From Planctomycetota bacterium (lineage in GTDB: Bacteria; Planctomycetota; J058; JAJDCP01): a stretch of 64,000 nt of DNA. This document shows positions 24,401 through 33,299 of this stretch, piece by piece. The notes beneath the pieces are model-generated. The model had not been told where the DNA came from, did not search any database, and was given only the letters and a program-made list of their open reading frames with translations. The stretch is taken from the NCBI GenBank assembly GCA_029260765.1, contig JAJDCP010000049.1, positions 1 through 64,000 on the forward strand, in the 5' to 3' direction. Each line of letters starts with the position of its first letter. Position 1 is the stretch's first letter. The translations under genes and the position numbers were made by a program.

Positions 24401-25729
24401 CTGTACAGGCGGGCGATCCGTCTGCGCTGGGCTCTAGTCGAGGAGGATCCGGGCAACCTGGACATCGCCCGCAGGGCCTCGAGCCTGGGCGATATCCTCG
24501 GCCACCTGCTCGAAGAGGTCGGTGATGCCACGGGCGCGCTGGAGGCCTACCAGCAGGGCCACCTGGGGCTGCGTCGGCTGGCGGGCCAGCTGCCCGGGGA
24601 TCGTGGGCTGAAAGAGCACTGCGTGCACATGGCGCAGCACGTGTCGAGCCTGTTGGGGGAGCAGGGGGAAGCCGCAAAGGCGCTCCCTGTCATCTCTGAG
24701 GCACTGTTGATGCTGCGCGCGCTGCACGACGGTGCGTCGCCGGCGGAGCAGTGGCAGCGTAAGGGCGAAATCGCCAGCCTGCTGGGGGACCGCGCGTTGT
24801 TGTACGTGCAGAGCGACAGGCTGGTCGAGGCGCGGCAAGGCCTCGAAGAGGCTGCGCAGCTGCAGCGCCGGGTCGTGGGCTGGGATGCCGGCGCATCGCC
24901 TGGCCTGTTCGTGCGGCTCTGGCAGCTGGGCCGCTTCCAGGCCGAGCTCGGCGAGCTCGATGCGGCCCGTGGCCATCTGGAAGAGTGCCTCGAGCTGGCC
25001 GAGCGGTTTTCCGGGGCGTTTCCGCAAGATTCCGGACCGCTGCACGGGTACTGCGACGTGCTCTTCGAGCTGGTCGCGGTGCTCGAGGCACAGCGCGATG
25101 TCCCCGCCCTGGTCGCCCGGCTCGAAGAGGGCCTGGTGGCAGCAGAACGACTGCTCGCACTGGTCCCGACAGACAAGGACGTCGCTGGCTTTCAGCCCCG
25201 CTTGCTGCGGCTGTTGGGAGTCGCCCACCGCGCGGCCGGTGAGTTGGCTACGGCGCGCGAGCTACTCGAGGCTGCGCAGGAGCTCTGGCCGGGCCAGGAG
25301 ACGGCTCGCAGTCACGCCCTGCTCGAGTTGCTCGCGGGCAATCCCGCGCGGGCCAGGGGCGACCTGCAGCATCTGGCAGACCAGAGTCACGCGCCTGAGG
25401 ACGCACTCTGGCTGGCGGCTGTGGCTGGGGACCCAGTGAGGCTGTTGGGCCTCGACGACCCCGGCCAGGGTTGGACGGCCGAGCTCTGCCGGTTCTTTCG
25501 CGGCGGCATCGCAGCCGACCAGCTTCTGCGCGCAGCGGCGCGCGCACCGAAGGAGGCCGAGCGGCGGCGCCGCCGCTGTGAGGCGCGCATTTTTCTCGGT
25601 CTGCACGCGGCGCAGCAGGGGGACAGCGCGCAGGCGCGGCTGCACTACCAACGTGCGCAGGAGCTTCCTGTGCCAGGCTTGGAGCTCTACGGCTGCCTGC
25701 CGCAGCTGCTCGAGCTGCTCGAAGACTGA
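21482..25729 (+). CDS. Transmembrane Ser/Thr kinase with long TPR-like extracellular region
   Basis: The 1415-aa product has a kinase domain with glycine loop ELGRGGMGIVY (55-65), Lys79, catalytic loop HNDLKPSN (Asp178; Asn replaces the usual Arg), DWG at 196-198, and GTPQYMAPE. A single membrane segment lies near 443-464. Beyond it, roughly 950 residues of Ala/Leu/Glu-rich helical repeats look like TPR units (for example LGQCYGKLGQWDASIEQLHLAL near 890), probably periplasmic. GGAG precedes the ATG at 6 nt. HND makes it an RD-minus kinase, which usually does not depend on activation-loop phosphorylation. It is a likely sensor or scaffold; the target is unknown. Confidence 0.85.
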   Translation: MDLESLQVEWSRAFSTLGSLDKLSAAATYRPFAARDSAIQRLLPRADERYEIKQELGRGGMGIVYSARQVALDRDVAVKILRAADEPGTGTGASCAASSFLAEALTNGLLEHPNIVPAYDLDRTEKGELFLAMKKVGGLSWDRHVVAGKLGLRDHLEILIQVCNAVSYAHSRDVLHNDLKPSNVMIGEFGEVLVMDWGLAVEFGRRRPGSALRHKADVQGPCGTPQYMAPELAEGRGAGLGPWTDIYLLGGILYRLLSGHPPHHGENALEALIRAVTHEIEPLDSKLPAELRAICERALQLDPAARHPDVASFQAELQRFLRHGESLRISAAAEQTLKQAQASSSEQLGKQARNALYARYAEAVAGFGQARQLWEENPQAADGVELARLAYAGAALSQGDLGLAEAQLALLPDSASVGALRTQAQGARALRWKERRAQRRTRALLLGSVLLLVVGLSAGLLFFWQQNTLILSQNQQLHEGKALVSRQLEQLQISERAREQREELAMAALEELTDLPLAWMERGDRAAHALGSEALRRALAGWRALERLGAGGARSRLGQARAQLRVGRILLKLDADVEAAAEEFSQVMLLTALGGGAEDSLRLALRESAVQELAMCRLRAGDVSGYLEALQRKQPGAQLDVEAALSARTLRRFRPLLEGRARLGDAEYRSLRLELDQLQHKLLDLELGNPDDERRRWIQLLAVCQVLQRIDPPECWQVVQRVRSGFAGLWDGTRTDALGLLWTISSLTAIEVAPAESQEPIWQELAALASQLLEPLGDDQRETLVDRQRRLGIAFGDKGRWREADALFAAAVALCRSAHDRDPSSFTAREELAAALSWQARSQRGLQQLHAGVALGREALALFDGCLAEAPDDMLIRANRAVVCEDLGQCYGKLGQWDASIEQLHLALAFHERLERLGPEESAAYQSEQMLEEAGWFLLWFDPGSFSSREQQARICSLLGDRLHNRDPERAAELYRRAIRLRWALVEEDPGNLDIARRASSLGDILGHLLEEVGDATGALEAYQQGHLGLRRLAGQLPGDRGLKEHCVHMAQHVSSLLGEQGEAAKALPVISEALLMLRALHDGASPAEQWQRKGEIASLLGDRALLYVQSDRLVEARQGLEEAAQLQRRVVGWDAGASPGLFVRLWQLGRFQAELGELDAARGHLEECLELAERFSGAFPQDSGPLHGYCDVLFELVAVLEAQRDVPALVARLEEGLVAAERLLALVPTDKDVAGFQPRLLRLLGVAHRAAGELATARELLEAAQELWPGQETARSHALLELLAGNPARARGDLQHLADQSHAPEDALWLAAVAGDPVRLLGLDDPGQGWTAELCRFFRGGIAADQLLRAAARAPKEAERRRRRCEARIFLGLHAAQQGDSAQARLHYQRAQELPVPGLELYGCLPQLLELLED

Positions 25730-25790
25730 CGTTGCTTGACAGTGTGCGCGGCATCGTCTACCGTCGCGGCTTTCAGCCCCGGGAGCCCGC

Positions 25791-26671
25791 GTGGACGCCC
25801 CGACCCGCACGCCTGGCCAGAAGCTGGCACTGCGTATCTCCATCGGCCTCAGCCTGATCTTCGTCGCCTGTGGTCTGTTCGCTGTCGATGCCTGGACAGG
25901 CCGCAGCTTCGGTGTCGCCGGGCTGGTTGTTGTGGTCCTGGCAGCCGGCCATATCGAGATCTTGAGGATGCTCGGTCCGCCGGCCCATACCGGGCTGCGG
26001 GCGGCTCTCGGCAGCCTGCTCGGGGTCGCCTTGCTGGTCGTCGAGGTGGTCGCGCGCGAGTGGCCCGAGCTCGGTTGGCCGGCCGCCGAGCTGCAGATCG
26101 CCGGCTGTTTCGGCTACATGTTGGCACTTCTGAGCGCTGAGCTCCGCCACACGCCGACTCCCGCGCGGGTCGATGCGGCAGTGCGCTCGTTGTTTGCGTT
26201 CCTGTACATCTTCGGGCCGGGTCTGATTGCGCTGAAGCTGCGGTACGGGCCGCACGGCTTGTTCCTGCTGCTCTACTTGATCTTCGTCTCCAAAGGCAGC
26301 GACGTCTTCGCCTACTTCATCGGGCGCTTCTTCGGTAAGCGCAAACTGATTCCCCATATCAGCCCCGGAAAGACGCGCGTAGGAGGTGTTGGAGCGCTGA
26401 TCGGTGGGGGCCTGATCTCGGCCTTGTTCTGTCTACTGTCGCCCGTCGGAGAGCTGTTCGGCTGGCAGCTGGCCGTGGCCTATGGTATTCTGCTGGCGGT
26501 GGTCACAGTCGCGGGAGATCTCGCCGAGTCGGTTCTCAAACGCGGGGCACAGGTTAAAGACAGCGGATCTCTGTTCCCCGAATTCGGCGGCGTGCTCGAT
26601 GTCATCGACTGCATTCTCTTCACCGCCCCAGTCTTTTTCTTCCTCCTGAAGTGGCACCAAGGAGTGGCTTT

Positions 26672-26675
<4 letters not shown>
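25791..26675 (+). CDS. cdsA: Phosphatidate cytidylyltransferase
   Basis: Makes CDP-diacylglycerol from phosphatidate and CTP at the inner membrane. The 294-aa, about eight-helix protein has the C-terminal family signature region LAESVLKRGAQVKDSGSLFP followed by EFGGVLDVID. Typical CdsA has PGHGGxLDRxD, so here GH is replaced by EF and the Arg before xD by Val. The GTG start at 25791 gives the usual length. It overlaps the phoH start (TTGA) and heads the cdsA-phoH-7TMHD-ybeY group. The family is clear; the altered signature deserves a check. Confidence 0.8.
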
Positions 26676-27646
<971 letters not shown>

Positions 27647-27676
27647 TGGCGCGCGGTACACGTTTCTGTACACCTT

Positions 27677-27702
27677 GTAGGGGCGGGGTTTACCCCCGCC
27701 CG
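27677..27702. repeat. GC-rich palindromic repeat, copy 3
   Basis: GTAGGGGCGGGGTTTACCCC followed by CGCCCG, 31 bp after the phoH stop. It nearly matches the copies inside the 310-bp element at 5848-6157. It can form a strong hairpin between phoH and the next gene and may affect read-through in the operon. Confidence 0.7.
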
Positions 27703-27805
27703 AAAGCCGCGCTGGGAGGTGAACCCCTGGCCTGCACGGATGGTTCATTCGCTGCGTCGACAGCGTCGATGTGGATTATTGCTTCCTTGGCGAGGCACTA
27801 ATCCC

Positions 27806-29350
27806 GTGGCCTCGGTCAGAGTTCATAAGTCAAGACGCTCCAAGATCATAGGTTTGATCGAGGGGCCGAAGAACCCGAGCAGCCTGCTCTGGAGGCAGCG
27901 CAGTCTCGCGGTCGCGCAGGCTCTATTTTTCGTGGTGCTCAATCTCGGTCTGATGGTGGTCGGCTACGAGCGGGCCCTTGCCCCGGGCCGCCTGTTGGCG
28001 CTTCTGGGCATTTGCGGCATGCTGGCGGTCTTTCTCGGGGAAGTGGCGCGCCGCAACGATGTCGCCGAAGGCGGCCGCAGCGTGTGGGGGGTGGGCGTCG
28101 CGGTATTGCTGCCCTTGTTGTTGCTGCGCCTCGCCGATGCCCTGGGACTTCCTCGTCAGCTGGTCCCCACACCCTTGTTGGCCGCTTGTTTCGGAATGAT
28201 CTACGGGCCCCGCGTGGCGCTGGCGGGAGTCGGTATCTCGGCTGTCAGCATGGGTGTGTGTGTGGATCTCAAGCTCGGACTGGGTGAAAACGTCCATTTC
28301 GAGATGGCCCTCGTCTCCTTCGTGGCCGGTGCGCTGGCGATCGCCGGGACCGAGCAGATCAAGACCCGCGGCCAACTGATCCGCCTCGGCCTGCTCACAG
28401 GTCTTGGGCTGGCGTTCGCTGAGTTGGTGGGACAGGTCTATTCGGGCCGATTGATGTTTTCTGAGGTAGCCTCGAATCTCGGTAGCCAGGGCTGGAAAGT
28501 CAGCCAGGGGCCGTTTCTTGCCTTCCTGAACGGTGTGTTGTTCGGCTATGTGTTGTTCGAGCTGTTGCCTTTGCTGGAGAAATGGTTCGGGGTGGTGCCC
28601 GACGTGCGCTTGCTGTCGATCGGAGACTTGAACCAGGCTTTTTTCCGGCGCTTCCGCATCGAGGCACCGGGGACCTTCCATCACAGTCAGATGGTCGGTG
28701 TTCTGGCGGAGGCTGCCGCACAAAGCGTAGGCGCGAACATGCTGCTCGCCAAGGTCGGCGCCTACTACCACGACATCGGCAAGCTCTACCGGCCCGAATA
28801 CTTCACCGAGAACAACCTGGGCGGTCCCAACCGGCACGACAACCTGACGCCGCAGATGAGCACCCTGATCATCATCGCACACACCAAAGACGGTCTCGAG
28901 ATCGCGCGCGAGCTCAACTTGCCTGAGGCGGTCAGCGCTTTCATTCCCGAGCACCACGGGACCAGTTGTGTGGAGTATTTCTACCATCGCGCCAAACAGG
29001 CCGGCGGAGATGTGAGCCGCGAGCAGTTCCGCTATCCCGGTCCCAAGCCCCAGAGCCCCGAGTCGGGCATCGTGATGATCGCGGACAGTGTCGAGGCGAT
29101 CTCGCGCAGCCTGCGGGATCCGACCCCCAATCGGCTCCAGAACATCGTGCATGAAGTGGTCATCGACAAGCTGATGGACGGCCAGCTGGAAGAGTCGGAC
29201 TTGACGTTGAGTGACCTGAAAAAGATGGAGCAGAGCCTCTACCGGGTGTTGCTCGGCATCTTCCACAGCCGCATCAAGTATCCCGAAAAAGAGCGCACAG
29301 GTCTGGCGGCCAAACTGCTCGAGACGACGGCGCCGGAGGACAAGCCCTGA
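27806..29350 (+). CDS. 7TM-HD family cyclic-dinucleotide phosphodiesterase lacking the extracytoplasmic domain
   Basis: Related to PgpH/7TMR-HD proteins, which hydrolyse c-di-AMP. About seven transmembrane helices occupy the first ~270 residues. A cytoplasmic HD domain follows with HHSQMVGVL, YYHDIGK, and the second-half histidines in IAHTKDG and PEHHGTS. Usual family members have a large N-terminal extracytoplasmic 7TMR-HDED domain; here the protein starts directly at the helices, so it is ~200-250 residues short. The frame opens at 27719, but sequence before ~27806 looks non-coding; GTG 27806 and TTG 27854 are both possible. It sits between phoH and ybeY, as is normal. Confidence 0.85.
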   Translation: MASVRVHKSRRSKIIGLIEGPKNPSSLLWRQRSLAVAQALFFVVLNLGLMVVGYERALAPGRLLALLGICGMLAVFLGEVARRNDVAEGGRSVWGVGVAVLLPLLLLRLADALGLPRQLVPTPLLAACFGMIYGPRVALAGVGISAVSMGVCVDLKLGLGENVHFEMALVSFVAGALAIAGTEQIKTRGQLIRLGLLTGLGLAFAELVGQVYSGRLMFSEVASNLGSQGWKVSQGPFLAFLNGVLFGYVLFELLPLLEKWFGVVPDVRLLSIGDLNQAFFRRFRIEAPGTFHHSQMVGVLAEAAAQSVGANMLLAKVGAYYHDIGKLYRPEYFTENNLGGPNRHDNLTPQMSTLIIIAHTKDGLEIARELNLPEAVSAFIPEHHGTSCVEYFYHRAKQAGGDVSREQFRYPGPKPQSPESGIVMIADSVEAISRSLRDPTPNRLQNIVHEVVIDKLMDGQLEESDLTLSDLKKMEQSLYRVLLGIFHSRIKYPEKERTGLAAKLLETTAPEDKP

Positions 29351-29355
29351 GCGGG

Positions 29356-29802
29356 GTGCGCGTTTTCTATCAGCAGGACCCCGGGGTGCCTGAGGCGCGC
29401 CTCGCCTGCCTGCTCGAACAGGTGTTGCAGGCCGAGGGACGGCAGGCAGAGCTCAGCCTTATCGTCGTGTCCGACGACCGCATCGCGCAGCTGCACGAAG
29501 ACTTCATGCAAGAGCCGGGTCCCACCGACGTGATCGCCTTCCCGTTGGCAGAGGGGCCTGATGACCCCTTCCTGGGGGAGGTGTACGCTTCGTGGGACAC
29601 GGCGCGCCGCGAGGCGGCAGAGCGCGGTCTGCCGGCGCAGCGAGAGCTGGCCCTGTACGCAGTGCACGGCACGCTGCATCTGTTGGGCTATGACGACCAT
29701 GAGCCCTCAGACCGTGCCCGCATGCATGCCCGCCAAGAAGAGCTGCTCGAAAGCTTCTGGCGCGGTCTCGCAGAGTTTGACAGCGGCGCTGGGGAAGCCT
29801 AA
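29356..29802 (+). CDS. ybeY: Endoribonuclease YbeY
   Basis: Zinc endoribonuclease acting in rRNA maturation and ribosome quality control. The 148-aa product has the metal site HGTLHLLGYDDHE (near 110-122) and the upstream segment EPGPTDVIAFPL. The start is a GTG five nt after the stop of the HD-phosphodiesterase gene, so the two are co-translated. Length and motif are typical. It is the last gene of the cdsA-phoH-7TMHD-ybeY group. Confidence 0.92.
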   Translation: MRVFYQQDPGVPEARLACLLEQVLQAEGRQAELSLIVVSDDRIAQLHEDFMQEPGPTDVIAFPLAEGPDDPFLGEVYASWDTARREAAERGLPAQRELALYAVHGTLHLLGYDDHEPSDRARMHARQEELLESFWRGLAEFDSGAGEA

Positions 29803-29889
29803 CATGCCCATCCATGTTCCGGGATTGTGCTGTCATGATGCGCCTTTTGCGCGTCGGACCTGGATCCATGAATGAGCCGGAGACAGCCG

Positions 29890-30630
29890 ATGGCTTTCGC
29901 GGTCCAGACACGCGAGCTTGAGGGCGGTATTGTCGTCTTGAGGCTGTCGGGCAAGCTCGACTCCGGCGCGGTTCCGGAGCTCGATCAAACCGTCAAATCC
30001 CACGTCAGTGCCGGTCGCGTCGCGTTGATCGTCGACTGCGAGGCCCTCGAGTCGATCCACAACGACGTCCTGGGAGTTTTTCTTTCGAACCTGGTACGGG
30101 TGCGCACCAGTGGCGGCGACATCAAATTCTGCTCGATGCAGCCGGCTACCCGTGAAGTGGTGTCGGTGCTGGGTCTGACCAACCTGCTCAAGGTCTATCC
30201 GGATCTGGCAGAGGCGGCACTGGACTACCGGAGAAAGACCACCGAGAGCGAGGCGCCAAAAAAAGAGGAGAAGAATCAGAAGCTCAAGGTCGAGAGCGTT
30301 CAGGTGAAAGGAGTTGCCGTACTGCGCCTGACCGGTTTCGTCGACCGGCATACCATCGCTATACTGGATAAGGGACTGAAGTTGGCTCTCGATGCGAGTG
30401 AAGCCCGAGCAGTGGTCAACTGCGAGGGCCTCACCTACATCAGCTCGAATGGGCTGGGAGTTTTCCTGGCGTTCGTCCAGAAGGCGCGGGTGCGCAAAGG
30501 GGACGTGCGTTTCTGCGCTGTGAAGGATATGCCGTTGACGTCGATTTTGATTTCGGGATTGCACAACCTCTTCCAGATCTTTGAGAGCGAAGAGGAAGCG
30601 GTCGATTCGTTCGGCCAGGAGAAAGCCTGA
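29890..30630 (+). CDS. Tandem STAS-domain (anti-sigma-factor-antagonist-like) protein
   Basis: Two STAS domains (residues ~2-105 and ~132-235) joined by a Lys/Glu linker. The second has the phosphorylatable-serine motif YISSNGLGVFL of SpoIIAA-type antagonists. In the first, the equivalent segment is IHNDVLGVFL, with Asp in place of Ser, which may mimic the phosphorylated state. The ATG at 29890 has GGAG 7 nt upstream; an earlier ATG at 29872 lacks one. Its stop overlaps the PAAR gene start (TGATG), so it is translationally coupled to PAAR and the membrane-like protein after it. No anti-sigma kinase gene is adjacent. Confidence 0.8.
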   Translation: MAFAVQTRELEGGIVVLRLSGKLDSGAVPELDQTVKSHVSAGRVALIVDCEALESIHNDVLGVFLSNLVRVRTSGGDIKFCSMQPATREVVSVLGLTNLLKVYPDLAEAALDYRRKTTESEAPKKEEKNQKLKVESVQVKGVAVLRLTGFVDRHTIAILDKGLKLALDASEARAVVNCEGLTYISSNGLGVFLAFVQKARVRKGDVRFCAVKDMPLTSILISGLHNLFQIFESEEEAVDSFGQEKA

Positions 30631-30953
30631 TGCCTCCGCAATGCCGCCTGGGCGATTGCTCGCAAGCACCGGTGGATGCCCACGGTTGTCCTGCCTGTCC
30701 CCACCCATCTCCGACGGGGCCAGCGATCATGGGCTCGCCGACGGTCTTCGTCAACGGCATGCCCGCCGTGCGGAAGGATGACATCGGGGTCCATGCTGTG
30801 TGCTGCGGACCCAATATGTGGACGGCCAAGATGGGTAGCTCGAGCGTCAAGATCAATGGCAAGCCCGCGCATAGAGTCGGTGATATGGACCAGCACTGTG
30901 GAGGCGTGGGCCAGATGATCATGGGCTCGCCCAACGTGATTGTGGGAGGGTGA
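30630..30953 (+). CDS. PAAR-domain protein
   Basis: The 107-aa product has paired PAAR repeats: MGSPTVFVNGMPAVRKDD and, later, SVKINGKPAHRVGDMD plus MGSPNVIVGG, with conserved Cys and His between. PAAR proteins cap VgrG/spike complexes of type VI and related contractile injection systems and often carry or load effectors. This one is a bare PAAR unit; no VgrG, Hcp or sheath gene is in the window. It is coupled to the STAS gene and 3 bp from the next gene. Confidence 0.85.
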   Translation: MPPQCRLGDCSQAPVDAHGCPACPHPSPTGPAIMGSPTVFVNGMPAVRKDDIGVHAVCCGPNMWTAKMGSSSVKINGKPAHRVGDMDQHCGGVGQMIMGSPNVIVGG

Positions 30954-30956
30954 GCG

Positions 30957-31781
30957 ATGATTGCTCCGCAGGCGACGATTCTTGAGAACATGTGGAAGAT
31001 GCACTTCAAGTCGAAGATGATCAAGCTTCCCACCAAGTTCAAAGGCTGGACGAAACAGTCCAAAGAGAAGCTCTTCAAGCCCACCGACATGCGCCCGCCC
31101 AACCCCATCAAGGTCTTCACGCAGGCCTCGATGAACAAGTACCACAACAAGACGAACAACTCGGTCGCCGACACCTTCGAGAAGCTGATCAAGAACACGT
31201 CCAGTGGGATCTGTCAGCAGTGGTCGACGTTCCATTCGAGTTGTAAGTGGGTTGGAACGATGGTGGCAGCAGCGATCGGCATCGCAGCGCCGGCCACTAT
31301 GATGCCGCCAGGCCTGATGGCTGGGCCGTTGATCTACGCGCGCTGCAATGCGATGTCCGAGAAGCCCGACTATCAGCGCGTGGCGTTGGCGATCTGCAAT
31401 GCCTTCGGCACGGCGTTCATGGCTTGGCAGACCGGGCTGGGATTCTATTCTCTGCCCTATCCCAGTGGTGCTGTGCAGTGCACCTCGATGATTCCAGTGC
31501 CCAATATTCCCCTTCCGCTGATGGTGGGGATTTCGCCGGGCGAGGCGATGATGACCAAGCCGGCCCTGATGGGGGCGATGATCGGCATGTCGATGCCGCT
31601 CGGCAACCATGTGCGCGAGCTGCTCGATGCGTGCTCTACCTCGCTGGCCACGGTTTTCCAGACCTGGAAGGCGACCTCGATGGTCACGCAGGTGATCTGC
31701 GGGGCCGGCGTGGCGCCGCCTCCTCCGTCGCCGCCTGGGCCGGTCGCCGGGGGGCTCGGTGGCGGAGGCATGTTGACTTAA
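30957..31781 (+). CDS. PAAR-linked protein of unknown function
   Basis: The 274-aa product has a Lys-rich soluble N-terminus (residues 1-90; three segments with Lys-Phe/Lys-Trp pairs). A Met/Ala/Gly/Pro-rich hydrophobic region follows (~100-230) with several possible membrane segments but many Cys and Pro. It ends in a Pro/Gly tail (PPPPSPPGP). I recognise no domain. Position 3 bp after PAAR suggests a cargo or effector delivered with it, or a membrane partner. This is inference from position only. The next ~245 bp (31782-32027) have no clear gene. Confidence 0.7.
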   Translation: MIAPQATILENMWKMHFKSKMIKLPTKFKGWTKQSKEKLFKPTDMRPPNPIKVFTQASMNKYHNKTNNSVADTFEKLIKNTSSGICQQWSTFHSSCKWVGTMVAAAIGIAAPATMMPPGLMAGPLIYARCNAMSEKPDYQRVALAICNAFGTAFMAWQTGLGFYSLPYPSGAVQCTSMIPVPNIPLPLMVGISPGEAMMTKPALMGAMIGMSMPLGNHVRELLDACSTSLATVFQTWKATSMVTQVICGAGVAPPPPSPPGPVAGGLGGGGMLT

Positions 31782-32027
31782 TCGGGCCGGCGAGCGACAC
31801 TCTGCGGTGACCGTCTAGAAGCGCTGCCCGAAAGCCCCGAAGATGGGTGCACGCCAGTGGCCTGAGGCCAAGGATCGAGGAAGAGGCCCTACGCGTAGCG
31901 GTGATGACGAGGACGAAGGCAGCAGGCCGCTGGCGCGGTGCCCAACGAGGTAGGTTTCGGGCCGGGTTTCGAGGAAAGTTGCGAGAACAGCGGCCGAGGG
32001 GCCGCTCTTTGCGAGGGGTTCCGCCGC

Positions 32028-32927
32028 ATGGCCCGTTTCATGACGATTCCCGAAATTCGCCAGCTCTTGAACGCCAAGGACAAGTTCTTCCTGGCAGAGC
32101 ATTCGATCGACGATGGGCTGGCCTATCTCAGCCAGGCTCATAATGTTGCGCAAGACAGTGCGCTCGATTACCTGGCCTACATGAAGACGCGCAACGGCAG
32201 CTCACCGGCCTACGCGGTGGAGCGGATCACGAAGACCTTTTCGACGATCCATTTCCCGTCTGAGCGCGCGGACCCAACGCCCAAACCTGAGCCGCGCTCG
32301 TTCGAGATCGTCGATCGGCCTGCGGGCAAGAGCAGCGCGCCCGGCAGCAGCATGAAAAAGATGCTGGTCGAGGTGCAGCGCACCACGGCAGACGCCGCAG
32401 CCTCTGCGGCCAGCGCCGCGGAAGCTGCGCGTATGGTCGCCGACAAGATCGGCGCCGGCGGGGCAGAGACAGCCCCGTCACGACCACCGGCGCGCGTGCC
32501 CGACAGGCGCATTGTCAGCCGCCTCAGCAGGCCGACGCGGCCGAAGCCCGAAATCGCGCTCGAAGAGATCGCTGCACCCGCCGCGCCCGAGGAAGTCGAA
32601 GAAGAAGCTGAAGTCGAAGCCGTGGTTGAGGAGGAAGTCGAGGCCGAAGTCGAGGCCGAAGTCGAGGCCGAAGAAGAAGTTGAGGCCGAAGAGGAAGTCG
32701 AGGCTGAGGTCGAGGTTGAAGAGGAAGTCGAGGCTGAGGTCGAGGTCGAAGAGGAAGTCGAAGCCGAGGTCGAGCCCGAGCCCGAACCAGAGCCCAAACC
32801 CAAGCCCAAGCCCAAGCCCAAGCGCACCCGCCGCACGCCGGCGGCCAAGGGTAGTGGACGCACCCGCCGCACCAAGGCGGCCACCGACGCCAAACGCCCT
32901 CGTCGCCGCAAAAAAGCCGAGTCGTGA
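32028..32927 (+). CDS. Protein with Glu/Val repeats and basic histone-H1-like tail
   Basis: The ATG at 32028 is taken because the sequence before it looks non-coding. Residues 1-~75 form a small helical domain (TIPEIRQLLNAKDKFFLAEH); residues ~100-180 are Ala- and Pro-rich. From ~180 to 250 runs a Glu/Val/Ala repeat (EVEAEVEAE...) encoded by 12/18-bp tandem repeats. The last ~50 residues are Lys/Arg/Pro-rich (KPKPKPKRTRR, then RRRKKAES). The acidic-then-basic layout suggests a nucleoid or ribosome-associated scaffold. No family is recognised. Confidence 0.7.
   Translation: MARFMTIPEIRQLLNAKDKFFLAEHSIDDGLAYLSQAHNVAQDSALDYLAYMKTRNGSSPAYAVERITKTFSTIHFPSERADPTPKPEPRSFEIVDRPAGKSSAPGSSMKKMLVEVQRTTADAAASAASAAEAARMVADKIGAGGAETAPSRPPARVPDRRIVSRLSRPTRPKPEIALEEIAAPAAPEEVEEEAEVEAVVEEEVEAEVEAEVEAEEEVEAEEEVEAEVEVEEEVEAEVEVEEEVEAEVEPEPEPEPKPKPKPKPKRTRRTPAAKGSGRTRRTKAATDAKRPRRRKKAES
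32605..32780. repeat. Tandem Glu-Val coding repeats
   Basis: Degenerate 6/12/18-bp units based on GAAGTCGAGGCC repeat head to tail, encoding EVEAE blocks. The array is prone to length change by slippage, so repeat number may differ between strains or be misassembled. Confidence 0.75.
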
Positions 32928-32990
32928 GAGCTCAGTGCTCCTTCAAGGCTCGCTTCGCCGGGCATCACGGCAGCACCAGGGGCAGAATGA

Positions 32991-33272
32991 GTGACCACCC
33001 CCTCCCAGGATCTGGATCCAGAACAAGAACGAGCGCTGCGGGCTGAGTTCCGCCGACGTTTTGGTTTCTACGTCGCCAGCTCCATCTGCCTCACGTTGAT
33101 AGCTGTGGGGCTTGTCGATTTGTTGATGAACGACAAGCGCTACTTCAACGAACAACCAGCTATCTATGTAACGGTCCCTTTCGCCGTCCTGCTGCTGTCA
33201 CTCTGGCGCTCAAAACAGTACTTCCAGGCCTTCCGTAAGAAGTACCTCAAAGATCGTAAAGGCGGTGACTGA
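32991..33272 (+). CDS. Small two-helix membrane protein
   Basis: The 93-aa product has an acidic/basic N-terminus, two hydrophobic segments (near 28-46 and 57-73) and a basic C-terminal tail (FRKKYLKDRKGGD). The frame opens with GTG at 32991; an overlapping ATGA at 32987 is out of frame. No family is recognised. It is convergent with the ACP gene, 27 bp away. Confidence 0.55.
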   Translation: MTTPSQDLDPEQERALRAEFRRRFGFYVASSICLTLIAVGLVDLLMNDKRYFNEQPAIYVTVPFAVLLLSLWRSKQYFQAFRKKYLKDRKGGD

Positions 33273-33299
33273 GGCTCTTCCCTAAGGGGCCGCCGGGGA

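Noticed and set aside
32605..32780. Possible CRISPR array
   Set aside because: Units are degenerate 6-18-bp coding repeats in frame with Glu/Val codons, with no unique spacers. No CRISPR array is seen anywhere in the window.
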